Assembly (NCBI GenBank): GCA_900767075.1
Contig: CAAFXX010000457.1
Location: 1 to 19,710, forward strand
Source of the DNA: Bacteroidales bacterium
GTDB lineage: Bacteria; Bacteroidota; Bacteroidia; Bacteroidales; Muribaculaceae
DNA length: 19,710 nucleotides
Direction of reading: 5' to 3'
The position numbers were made by a program, and so were the translations under genes. Under the pieces are notes generated by a model. That model ran no database searches, was not told where the DNA came from, and saw nothing but the letters and a program-made list of their open reading frames with translations. Of the stretch, positions 7,109-14,822 are shown one piece after another (position 1 is the first letter of the stretch; each line of letters starts with the position of its first letter).

Positions 7109-10100
7109 TTATTGAGGCTGTTCCGTGGGTCTGGAATATTCGGAGGGGGTTGCTCCGAATTCTTTCTTGAAGCATTTACGGAAATATACCAGATCATTGA
7201 AACCGCTGCTCCAAGCAGCCTCACTTACCGAGTATCCTTCATCCAAAAGTTTCTTCACATGTGACAGTCGGATTTTCCGGATATATTCATTCCCTGATAT
7301 CCCTGTAAGTGCCTTTATCTTGCGATAGAATGTGGAGTAGCTCATGTTCATTTTATTCTGAATCATTTCCATGCTCAGCTGATCGTCTGAAATATGTTCC
7401 TGTATTATAGCGTTCAGCCGATTCATGAATTCCTCGTCGAGTTTGTTCACGGTGATGTCAGGTTCCTTGGAAACGTCAGATGCGGCAACCGGCGCGTGGT
7501 CAGGTTTTACCGACCATTTCATGAAAAATTCCGAGAGTTTCTTGCGTGATTCGAGAATGTTCTGAATCCGGTTCTTCAGCAGTTTCGCGGTGAAAGGTTT
7601 TGTCAGATATGAATCGGCACCACATTCATAACCCTCTTCTTTGTCGCGAAGGGAATCCTTTGCCGTGAGTAGAATAACCGGGATGTGGCTGGTCGAGATA
7701 TCGCTCTTGATGGTTCGGCAAAGACTTACTCCATCCATTATCGGCATCATCACGTCGCTGATTATAATGTCGGGAATATCTGTCCGTGCCTTTTCCAGAG
7801 CCTCGGCGCCGTCGCCGGCAGTCACCACGCGGTAGTCTTCATTGAAGGAATCTGCGATATACCGCCTTATGTCGTCGTCATCTTCCACCACAAGAATACA
7901 GGGTCTTGTATCCTTTTGTTCCGCTGCGGCGTCTGTCCCTGAATCGCTTTTGTCTGCAGGTTCTGAATGCAATGCCTGGGGATAAGTGTTGTCCATGCGC
8001 AGGGAGAACCTGAATACAGAGCCTTTCCCTTCCACGCTTTCGACAGTCACTTCTCCTCCATGCAGATCTGAAAGAGATTTCACCAGGGCGAGACCGATTC
8101 CCGTTCCTGAAACATGAGAATCACGTTTTGCCTGATAATATCTTTCGAATATATGTGGAATGGCTTCCGTCGGAATCCCTATGCTGGTATCCGCCACCTC
8201 TATTGTGACCCGCCTGTCGCTGCCGGTAGCCGCTGCCTTTACTGACAGTGTTATATGTCCGGCTCGTGTATATTTGAGGGCATTGCTAAGGAAATTGTTC
8301 ACAATTATCCTCACCACTTCCGGATCGAAAAAGAAATCTTCGATATCCTGACGGGTGTCGACATTTATATCAATATTTGTATTTCTGTTAAGTTCCTTGA
8401 ATCTGAGCCCTATTTCAGTCACAAGTGTATTAAGATTGCCCATCTCAACCTTCAGGACCCTGTTTTGAGTCTCTGTTTTTCTAAATTCGAGCAGCTGGTT
8501 GACAAGGTTCAGAAGACGAAGGGAATTTTTATGTATCAGGTTTAGGCAATGGCGCTGCTTCTCATTAATTGACTTGTCGGCAACCAAGTCCTCCAGCGGA
8601 CTTATGATCAGGGTCAGAGGGGTCCTCAGTTCATGGGTGATATTGGTGAAAAAACGCAACCGTTCTTCATTGATTTCCTTTTCCCTTTCGGATTCACGGC
8701 GCTCCAGTTCAAGGGCATCCTTGTTTTTCAGCCGCTTATAGAAATACCTCAATGCGAAGTATATCAACGCGCATGCAATTATCACATATAATGCTTTTGC
8801 CCACCATGTGAGCCACAAGGGGGGATTGACCACAATCTCTGCGCAAGACAAGACGGCGTCATCCCAATCCTGATTCCGTAGCCGTGCACGGACACGGAAA
8901 TTGTATTTCCCCGGAGGAAGGTTATGGAATTGAACGGCATTCTCGTTGCCGATAGGAATCCAGATTGTATCAAGACCGTCCATCATATAGGCGTATTCCA
9001 TATTTTCAGCCAGATAATGGTCGGGCATTACAAACCTTACAGTGAATGAGTTCCTGTCGTATGGAAGCTCAAACCTTCCTTCCACTGAATCAGCAGGGAC
9101 AATCTTGCCATCGTAATTCAGGTTTTCGGGGAACTGAATTTCCGTAATGTTGACCGGAGTAGGGGAGTCCATGGCATCTATCGTTTTCGGATTGAACACA
9201 CACAATCCTGCCAATGCCCCGAAATAAATGTTCCCGTCGCTGTCCTGCGCCGTCACTGCATCCATGAATGTACTGGCAGGAATTCCCTGTCGGTAATCAT
9301 AATTGTTTATCCTGCGGGTATTTTTCTCAAGTCGGCTCATTCCCGTTGTAGTGCTGAACCATATATTGCCGAAAATATCTTCATTGATCGCCCGTACATG
9401 GGGAGTGCCGAGATCCTTGAGATTGTTGTAATACAGGTTGTCTGACAGGTTATTCAGGTCTTTCACACATGTGATGCCGCCTTTGCCGCCTATCCATATC
9501 CATCCGCGGGAATCCTGGTAGATATGGCGTATGGAGCTTGTGGTAAGGGTATGGGTGGATTCGTTCAGATGTTTTATCAGCCTGAAATTCGAATCATATA
9601 CGAAGACTCCGTCTCCGTGGGTGGCTATCCATATTCGGTTGTAGCTGTCCACGAGAATCGAATAGCAGTCGAACGACTTTACTGTCCGCGACATCTGTGG
9701 AATCTTAGAGACAGTGCTTCCATTGAAAAGATATACTCCGTCGGATGTGCCTAAAATATATTCGGATTCCCTGATTTTCGCAATGGCGTATACGGCAGAC
9801 GTGCCCAAGGGGAAATTAAATGTTTTACCGGCCTTCGTTTTCAGGTTGTATGCACTCAACCCCTTTTCGTGTCCAAGCAGCAGTGTGCCGTTGCCGGTGT
9901 CATATATGGAATGGATTTTCCCGGCTTCCGGGATGCGGTATGTCTCCAGGGCTTTGCCCGGCTCATAAAGGATAATTTTCCCTTCGCTTCCGAGCCACAT
10001 CCGGTGCCGGGTTTCACGGATGGGAAAAAGAGAGGTTATTACGTCATCCAAACGTTCATGGCCGCTGTATTTGCCTACGATATTGAACAATCGTTGTCCA

Positions 10101-11161
10101 TGTCCGATAAAATCAATTCCTCCGTTGGAATAACCTATCCAGACATTATTGAACCTGTCCTGGAATATCTTATGGATTTCCCTGGAATTCAGATCTGCGC
10201 CGACACTCGGAAGCACCGACGAGATATCATTGAAATTCGGTATCCCCGCGATTGTGCCGGCTATATCGGCAGGATATATTATGCTTATTCCTCCGTCAGG
10301 ATGTCCCAGCCATAAATTGCCGTTGTTCAGTTCCAGAATTGACTGGATATTGTCGTTAGGCAAGGATGCGGGCTCGTGCGCCCGGTGATGATGGATGACA
10401 AAACTGCGGCTGGCAGGGTTGTATACAGAGAGTCCCTTCGTTGAGCCTATCCAGATATAACCTGCATGATCCTTATAGAGCGTGTTTATTGTATTCCCGG
10501 CGATTCTCTCCGGTTCACCGGGATTATTCCTGAATTCCGTGACTTTCCTTTTGGAATAGTCCAGCAGCTTTACCCCTTCACCGTCCGTGCCTACTAAAAG
10601 ATTGCCTTTGCCGTCCTCTTCTACATCCCAGAAGGAGTCGCCGAGATTTTTGGTATTGGCAGAATTGAATACGGATATTTTATCCGTTCTGGTGTCATAA
10701 CGCAAAATGTTGTTGTGGCGGTTTACAAACCATATGGTATTGGATTCACCTTTCTTTATGCTTACTATGTTATATGTCTTGACATTGTCGGGAATTATCT
10801 CCGGGACCGCCGGTTTGATTTCAATGGCGGGGACATCCATGACAAAGAGCCCGAGCGCCGTGCCTATCCACATGCGGTCCTTTTCCGGTTCATAATACAG
10901 ACTGTTGACGGTGTTGCTTATAATCGGAGAATTGCTTGCATTGATATGGAGAAACTGGTTGCCGTCATAACGGAATATTCCGTTATCGGTACCAATCCAG
11001 ATGTATCCCCTTTTATCCTGGAGGATGCTGTAGGTGATCTCATTTCTGAATCCGGACCGATAGCCCATATTACGGACATCATATTCCTGCTCCGCGGCGC
11101 TGCAGAAGAGAAATGTGATTGTCAACAATACAAACAAAAAGAGATGCTTTTTCGCTCCCAT
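7109..11161 (-). CDS. Hybrid two-component system (HTCS) sensor-regulator
   Basis: A 1350-residue one-protein two-component system. In order it has an N-terminal signal or membrane segment (residues 5-23), then Reg_prop-type propeller repeats (many GYIWIGT/GNLWLG motifs, to about 690). A Y_Y_Y domain follows (about 715-785), then a membrane helix (about 788-808). The histidine kinase core has THELRTP with phospho-acceptor His843 and an N box NNFLSNALKYT. The receiver begins ILVVEDDDD, with phospho-acceptor Asp1136 in SDVMMP and Lys in TKPF. An AraC-type HTH ends the protein (about 1245-1345). Such proteins sense a periplasmic oligosaccharide and activate the PUL. It sits between the susCD unit and the enzyme operon, and the shared inverted repeat before both is its likely target. 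One oddity is that the ATP-lid G1 box reads DTSIGIP where DTGIGIP is usual. Confidence 0.95.
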   Translation of the reverse strand: MGAKKHLFLFVLLTITFLFCSAAEQEYDVRNMGYRSGFRNEITYSILQDKRGYIWIGTDNGIFRYDGNQFLHINASNSPIISNTVNSLYYEPEKDRMWIGTALGLFVMDVPAIEIKPAVPEIIPDNVKTYNIVSIKKGESNTIWFVNRHNNILRYDTRTDKISVFNSANTKNLGDSFWDVEEDGKGNLLVGTDGEGVKLLDYSKRKVTEFRNNPGEPERIAGNTINTLYKDHAGYIWIGSTKGLSVYNPASRSFVIHHHRAHEPASLPNDNIQSILELNNGNLWLGHPDGGISIIYPADIAGTIAGIPNFNDISSVLPSVGADLNSREIHKIFQDRFNNVWIGYSNGGIDFIGHGQRLFNIVGKYSGHERLDDVITSLFPIRETRHRMWLGSEGKIILYEPGKALETYRIPEAGKIHSIYDTGNGTLLLGHEKGLSAYNLKTKAGKTFNFPLGTSAVYAIAKIRESEYILGTSDGVYLFNGSTVSKIPQMSRTVKSFDCYSILVDSYNRIWIATHGDGVFVYDSNFRLIKHLNESTHTLTTSSIRHIYQDSRGWIWIGGKGGITCVKDLNNLSDNLYYNNLKDLGTPHVRAINEDIFGNIWFSTTTGMSRLEKNTRRINNYDYRQGIPASTFMDAVTAQDSDGNIYFGALAGLCVFNPKTIDAMDSPTPVNITEIQFPENLNYDGKIVPADSVEGRFELPYDRNSFTVRFVMPDHYLAENMEYAYMMDGLDTIWIPIGNENAVQFHNLPPGKYNFRVRARLRNQDWDDAVLSCAEIVVNPPLWLTWWAKALYVIIACALIYFALRYFYKRLKNKDALELERRESEREKEINEERLRFFTNITHELRTPLTLIISPLEDLVADKSINEKQRHCLNLIHKNSLRLLNLVNQLLEFRKTETQNRVLKVEMGNLNTLVTEIGLRFKELNRNTNIDINVDTRQDIEDFFFDPEVVRIIVNNFLSNALKYTRAGHITLSVKAAATGSDRRVTIEVADTSIGIPTEAIPHIFERYYQAKRDSHVSGTGIGLALVKSLSDLHGGEVTVESVEGKGSVFRFSLRMDNTYPQALHSEPADKSDSGTDAAAEQKDTRPCILVVEDDDDIRRYIADSFNEDYRVVTAGDGAEALEKARTDIPDIIISDVMMPIMDGVSLCRTIKSDISTSHIPVILLTAKDSLRDKEEGYECGADSYLTKPFTAKLLKNRIQNILESRKKLSEFFMKWSVKPDHAPVAASDVSKEPDITVNKLDEEFMNRLNAIIQEHISDDQLSMEMIQNKMNMSYSTFYRKIKALTGISGNEYIRKIRLSHVKKLLDEGYSVSEAAWSSGFNDLVYFRKCFKKEFGATPSEYSRPTEQPQ

Positions 11162-11186
11162 CTCGTAGCTAATTATAGATTTAATA

Positions 11187-11194
11187 CAAAATTA
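11187..11194 (-). promoter_or_regulatory. HTCS gene promoter, -7 element TAATTTTG
   Basis: The minus strand reads ATTG, then 19 nt, then TAATTTTG. This fits the Bacteroidetes -33 (TTTG) and -7 (TAnnTTTG) elements with normal spacing. The start codon is 26 nt from the -7 box, so the leader is short. Unlike the susC and GH43 promoters it has a recognisable -33 element and lacks the shared operator. That suits constitutive low-level expression of the sensor. Confidence 0.6.
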
Positions 11195-11279
11195 CAAAAA
11201 AAAGATTTTAAGTCAATATCTTCAAGGACTGGAATGAGCCGATGGAGTCGTTTCCCCACCGGCCCTGTCACAGAACGAT

Positions 11280-13529
11280 TCAGTATTCGATAACTGATAC
11301 AGTCGTGTGTTGCTCGGAATCGTCAGTCCTTTCGCCGTCACCCTGATGTACCCTTTGGACGTAAAGATGAAGTTTTTGGCTGGTGTTCCATAGATTTGTA
11401 TCAAAAGTGGGCTCCCAGGCATCAACGGAATAATCGGTTATATCTGCAATTTCCCATTCCTTGATTCCAAGCATGGGCGTGTATGCGACACTTACCTTAC
11501 TTCCCCGTTCCGTGTCCCGGAAAATGTAATAAGCGGCTTTCCCGTCGGATGCTATCCTCGGTCTGGAAATCGGTATCATTTTTGTGCCTCCTCCTGCTAG
11601 GGAAAAGGGGGTGTGTCGTCTGCCTACAGTAGACATATTCCATCGATCTCCGTTAAACCATACAAGACGGTATTGGGGCACAGAGTCTCCTTGCGAACGC
11701 CAATAGGTGGCAATATATGGATGCCCCTCATTGTCCGCGGTCATCCCGGTCTGATTTATAAGTTCTGACTTCTGAGGCACATGCCAGACTGTCTCTGCGT
11801 TGTCGATTGTTATGGGAAGTGTGTAGGGACTGCCGTCGCTGCGGGTCCATGTCCGACCGCCGTCTGATGAACGGGCGTAGCAGATGTCATGATTCGTTTC
11901 AACAAGCCATGATTCTCTCCATACCCACGACAGGTATATATTTCCTGACCTGTCGACATACATCTGCCAATAGGCATTGCGTTCGCCCTCTCCGTCTATG
12001 ATGACGTCATGCACACGCTTCCATTGACGTGATTTGCAGTCATAACGGTTAAGTATGAAATTACCCCTGCCGGAAGCGCCTGCCCTATATGCGAACAGGA
12101 GGTCTCCGTCAGGCAAAGTGTAGAACTCCGGATAGGTCACATCCAGTTCATCCTGACCGGTCATAGGATTCAGTTCACCGAATTCAAGGGACCCCGCGGC
12201 AATTGCACGGCAATAATGCAATGGATCGCCATGATGATCGAACGAGAGATGAAGGATGCCTGCCCCATCCAGCCCGAGACTGATCACATTATGGGCATCG
12301 TTCACATTGCCTGTATATTGCGTCTTGTTCAGGATCCATTTGTCTGAGCCCAGTCTTCGTTTTCCTACCATGACATTACCCTCCGGATCATAATAGGCAA
12401 TATATTGGAGGGAATCGTTGCTTACAAGTGAACTGCCGCGAAAGACTGCGGCATTTACAGATGTCTTGCAAAAGCCCTCACCGACGGGAATGGTCCGGAC
12501 AGAACGTTTTGCCTCGTCAAATCGGTCTAAAGTGAATGTTTCACTCCACGGAATTTCAACTTCCGCACCTACAAAGCTGACGGGAAGCCAAATATATCTG
12601 GAATCCTCAAGGTCCGTTTTATTCCAACGGTCGAACATCGCAATATAACAATCCTTTTTGCCGTGCACCGGCTGCACATAGGTGCTCTGCCCATAGAATG
12701 TCTTGTCGGCATCAAGACCTTTGCATGGATTTCCCAATACTGTCCATTCCCCCATAATTGAGTCCGCCACTGCAAGTTCAGCCTCATTGGGATCCCAGCC
12801 GGTGCATCCTGACGACAGCATGTAATATTTACCGTCCTTTTTAAAAACAGCGGGAGCTTCCCGGGATTGTCCGGCAAAACGCCGTACAAACCGTCCGGTC
12901 GGTTTCAGATAATCTTCAGTCAACTCATTGATATGTATTGTCCGGTTGTTCTCCGACGAACAAAACTGATAGGCTCTGCCGTCATCATCCACAAACAATG
13001 TCTGGTCCCGGCTCATTCCGTTGTTCGGGCGAAACGAGCCAAGATAGGTAAAGGGTCCTGTAGGGGAATCGCTGACAGCCACTCCCGCCGCGGCTTTACT
13101 GTAGTCGGCACTTTCCACATGTGCCCACATCACAAATTTTCCGGTTTTTGAATTATAAACCACCTTAGGCCTTTCCAAGACTTTTGAGGGATGAAGATCA
13201 TGCGAGGAATCCTCAGGAACACTTTTCAGCACCACTCCCTCGAATGTCCAGTCATAAAGATCCGGAGATGAGTAACAGCTGATACCTGTGACATCAGTCC
13301 TATAGCATTCCCAAGTCGCCCAGCCGGGCAACACCGTTCTGCCTTTTTTATATTCGCCATAAAGATAATACCTGCCGTTATGGTATAACATGCCGGCTCC
13401 ATGAGCATTGATGGGATTGCCATCTGTATCAAGCCATCTGTCTCCTTGTATCATGTCTTTTGCATAGGCATTGGCAGCCATTGGCAGAATAAATATCAAT
13501 AAGGCATAGATAAAACAATTTCTATTCAT
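11280..13529 (-). CDS. GH43 (exo-beta-1,3-galactanase-like) fused to BNR_4 propeller lyase-like domain
   Basis: A 749-residue secreted protein (signal MNRNCFIYALLIFILPMAANA) with two propeller domains. Residues about 25-345 are GH43. The N-terminal block reads INAHGAGMLYHNGRYYLYGE, with His43 where most GH43 enzymes have their Asp base. This is a feature of the exo-beta-1,3-galactanase subfamily (GH43_24 and relatives). Asp175 (SRDQTLF) and acid Glu224 (SREAPAVF, then SSGCTGWDPNEA) are present. Residues about 355-749 look like BNR_4 (YIAYYDPEGN, DAHNVISLGLDG, HH432-433 in SFDHHGD, TYPEF, NHDICYARSSDGGRTW). BNR_4 occurs in ulvan lyases and rhamnose-glucuronate-acting enzymes (GH145/PL42). The DUF4861 gene overlaps its start by 8 nt, and it is last in the operon. 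Domain families are clear; exact activities are inferred. Confidence 0.8.
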   Translation of the reverse strand: MNRNCFIYALLIFILPMAANAYAKDMIQGDRWLDTDGNPINAHGAGMLYHNGRYYLYGEYKKGRTVLPGWATWECYRTDVTGISCYSSPDLYDWTFEGVVLKSVPEDSSHDLHPSKVLERPKVVYNSKTGKFVMWAHVESADYSKAAAGVAVSDSPTGPFTYLGSFRPNNGMSRDQTLFVDDDGRAYQFCSSENNRTIHINELTEDYLKPTGRFVRRFAGQSREAPAVFKKDGKYYMLSSGCTGWDPNEAELAVADSIMGEWTVLGNPCKGLDADKTFYGQSTYVQPVHGKKDCYIAMFDRWNKTDLEDSRYIWLPVSFVGAEVEIPWSETFTLDRFDEAKRSVRTIPVGEGFCKTSVNAAVFRGSSLVSNDSLQYIAYYDPEGNVMVGKRRLGSDKWILNKTQYTGNVNDAHNVISLGLDGAGILHLSFDHHGDPLHYCRAIAAGSLEFGELNPMTGQDELDVTYPEFYTLPDGDLLFAYRAGASGRGNFILNRYDCKSRQWKRVHDVIIDGEGERNAYWQMYVDRSGNIYLSWVWRESWLVETNHDICYARSSDGGRTWTRSDGSPYTLPITIDNAETVWHVPQKSELINQTGMTADNEGHPYIATYWRSQGDSVPQYRLVWFNGDRWNMSTVGRRHTPFSLAGGGTKMIPISRPRIASDGKAAYYIFRDTERGSKVSVAYTPMLGIKEWEIADITDYSVDAWEPTFDTNLWNTSQKLHLYVQRVHQGDGERTDDSEQHTTVSVIEY

Positions 13530-14433
13530 ATGTTTTAAGTGTCGTTAAATATTCAATCCACTGTTCAAAGGTATTGATGTCAGTGCGATCCCATGCGAAT
13601 CCCCAGTCATAGACAAGTGTTTCATCCGGTTTAATCACTGAACTCATAAGGATATGGTTGTCAATGACGACTGCCGAGCAATCGGTTCTGTGACTTTTCA
13701 AACCAAGAAAGACCTTTCCGTTTTCATCTCCTTGGGTCGGGTCGACAACTGCAAGTATGCCGCTGGCAGTGTCAATGTACTCCGTATCTTTGAGACGTAT
13801 GGGAAAGCCGAATACAATCTTTTGAGGGGAGGAAAGGCCGGTGAAGGAGACTTCGCAATGGTTGAGATGGGAGTTCCTGCAAAGTGTGATCTTGCGGTGT
13901 TCGGTGACATTTTCATCCTTGCCGATTCTTACTGGTGCAAAAGTAAGGGCTGCGACGAATCGGTCGGGACCGTTCTCAAGGATTTCCACTTTGTCGTAAC
14001 ACCATGGATAACAGATGGAATCTCCGAGGGTTATGGCAGCCACGCCACATCCTAATGTCGGTCCGACGGCGAAGCAGTCCATGCCGTATCCGTGATCCAC
14101 ATGATAAGTGAATGTCTGTTCAAATTCCTTTGCTTCAACCGGGTCGATTTTTTTCAGAGAATCAACCTTCTCCCAGTTTTGGCGCGAACATTGCGCGCCA
14201 TACAGACGTTCAAGCACTTCTCCTTTATCGGGATACTTAAGAAAAATATCATATCCATACGACTTTTCACCTCGTCGCTGGGTCTCCGGCCCATATGCAC
14301 GGAAAGCAACCAGTTCGTTTTCCCAGGCAAGGTCGTCGTTGCGTTCCGGATATACTCTTCCTGACACCTGTGCCGAAGATTGGGCGGAGACGGCGGAGAG
14401 GATTATGGAAAGTGTCAGATTCGGTATTTTCAT
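13522..14433 (-). CDS. Secreted DUF4861-family protein
   Basis: A 303-residue protein with a signal peptide (MKIPNLTLSIILSAVSAQSSAQ). Blocks that I associate with DUF4861 are DDLAWENELVAFRAYGPE near the N-terminus, then YGYDIFLKYPDKG, VDHGYGMDCFAVGPTLGCG and a C-terminal VYDWGFAWDRTDINTFEQWIEYL. The family has no well-established reaction that I know of. It recurs in Bacteroidetes loci for rhamnose- and uronate-containing polysaccharides, often near GH105, which matches this operon. The many aromatic residues and conserved His/Asp (HVDHGYG) would suit carbohydrate binding or catalysis, but this is speculation. Its stop codon lies inside the start of the GH43-BNR_4 gene, so the two are translationally coupled. 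It starts 45 nt after the rhaM stop. Confidence 0.8.
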   Translation of the reverse strand: MKIPNLTLSIILSAVSAQSSAQVSGRVYPERNDDLAWENELVAFRAYGPETQRRGEKSYGYDIFLKYPDKGEVLERLYGAQCSRQNWEKVDSLKKIDPVEAKEFEQTFTYHVDHGYGMDCFAVGPTLGCGVAAITLGDSICYPWCYDKVEILENGPDRFVAALTFAPVRIGKDENVTEHRKITLCRNSHLNHCEVSFTGLSSPQKIVFGFPIRLKDTEYIDTASGILAVVDPTQGDENGKVFLGLKSHRTDCSAVVIDNHILMSSVIKPDETLVYDWGFAWDRTDINTFEQWIEYLTTLKTYE

Positions 14434-14478
14434 AATCTATCTGCAATAATTGGATTGTGTTTTCTTGAAAACATACTC

Positions 14479-14796
14479 TTAGTCGAGGTGAAAAACTTCT
14501 TTGAGAGCATCGGTGACAGGAGAATTCCCCGGATTGACTATCATGATGTCTGCCATGAAATTCCACCAGCGTAGGGTGATTTCATCGGCGGCGGAAACAT
14601 CCTGAGAGTTGGAATCTCCCTCTACCTCCTGGTATCCGAAGAGGATATTAGTGTCTTTATCCCAGAATATCGAATAGTTGCGCACTCCGGATTCCGTTAT
14701 TCTCTTTTTAAGTTCAGGCCATAACAGGTTGTGTCTCCGTTCATATTCGTCTTCACAACCCGGCTTGAGATACATCTTGAATGCAAACCTTATCAT
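14479..14796 (-). CDS. rhaM: L-rhamnose mutarotase
   Basis: A 105-residue cytoplasmic protein without a signal peptide, the normal length for RhaM (EC 5.1.3.32), which interconverts alpha- and beta-L-rhamnopyranose. Family marks are the N-terminal IRFAFKMYLKPGCEDEYERRH with His22, at the position of the catalytic His of E. coli RhaM. Others are LLWPEL, NYSIFWD, LFGYQE and the C-terminal WWNFMADIM. It is the only clearly cytoplasmic enzyme in the operon and the best clue to substrate, since it implies that the locus releases free L-rhamnose. It lies 26 nt after the GH105-DUF2264 gene. Other rhamnose catabolic genes (isomerase, kinase, aldolase) are not in this window. Confidence 0.93.
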   Translation of the reverse strand: MIRFAFKMYLKPGCEDEYERRHNLLWPELKKRITESGVRNYSIFWDKDTNILFGYQEVEGDSNSQDVSAADEITLRWWNFMADIMIVNPGNSPVTDALKEVFHLD

Positions 14797-14822
14797 CTTT
14801 GTTAAGTTTAAAATGCTTTGAA

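Noticed and set aside
10715..11293. 192-residue open frame antisense to the HTCS 5' end
   Set aside because: It covers the HTCS promoter and propeller region and shows no domain.
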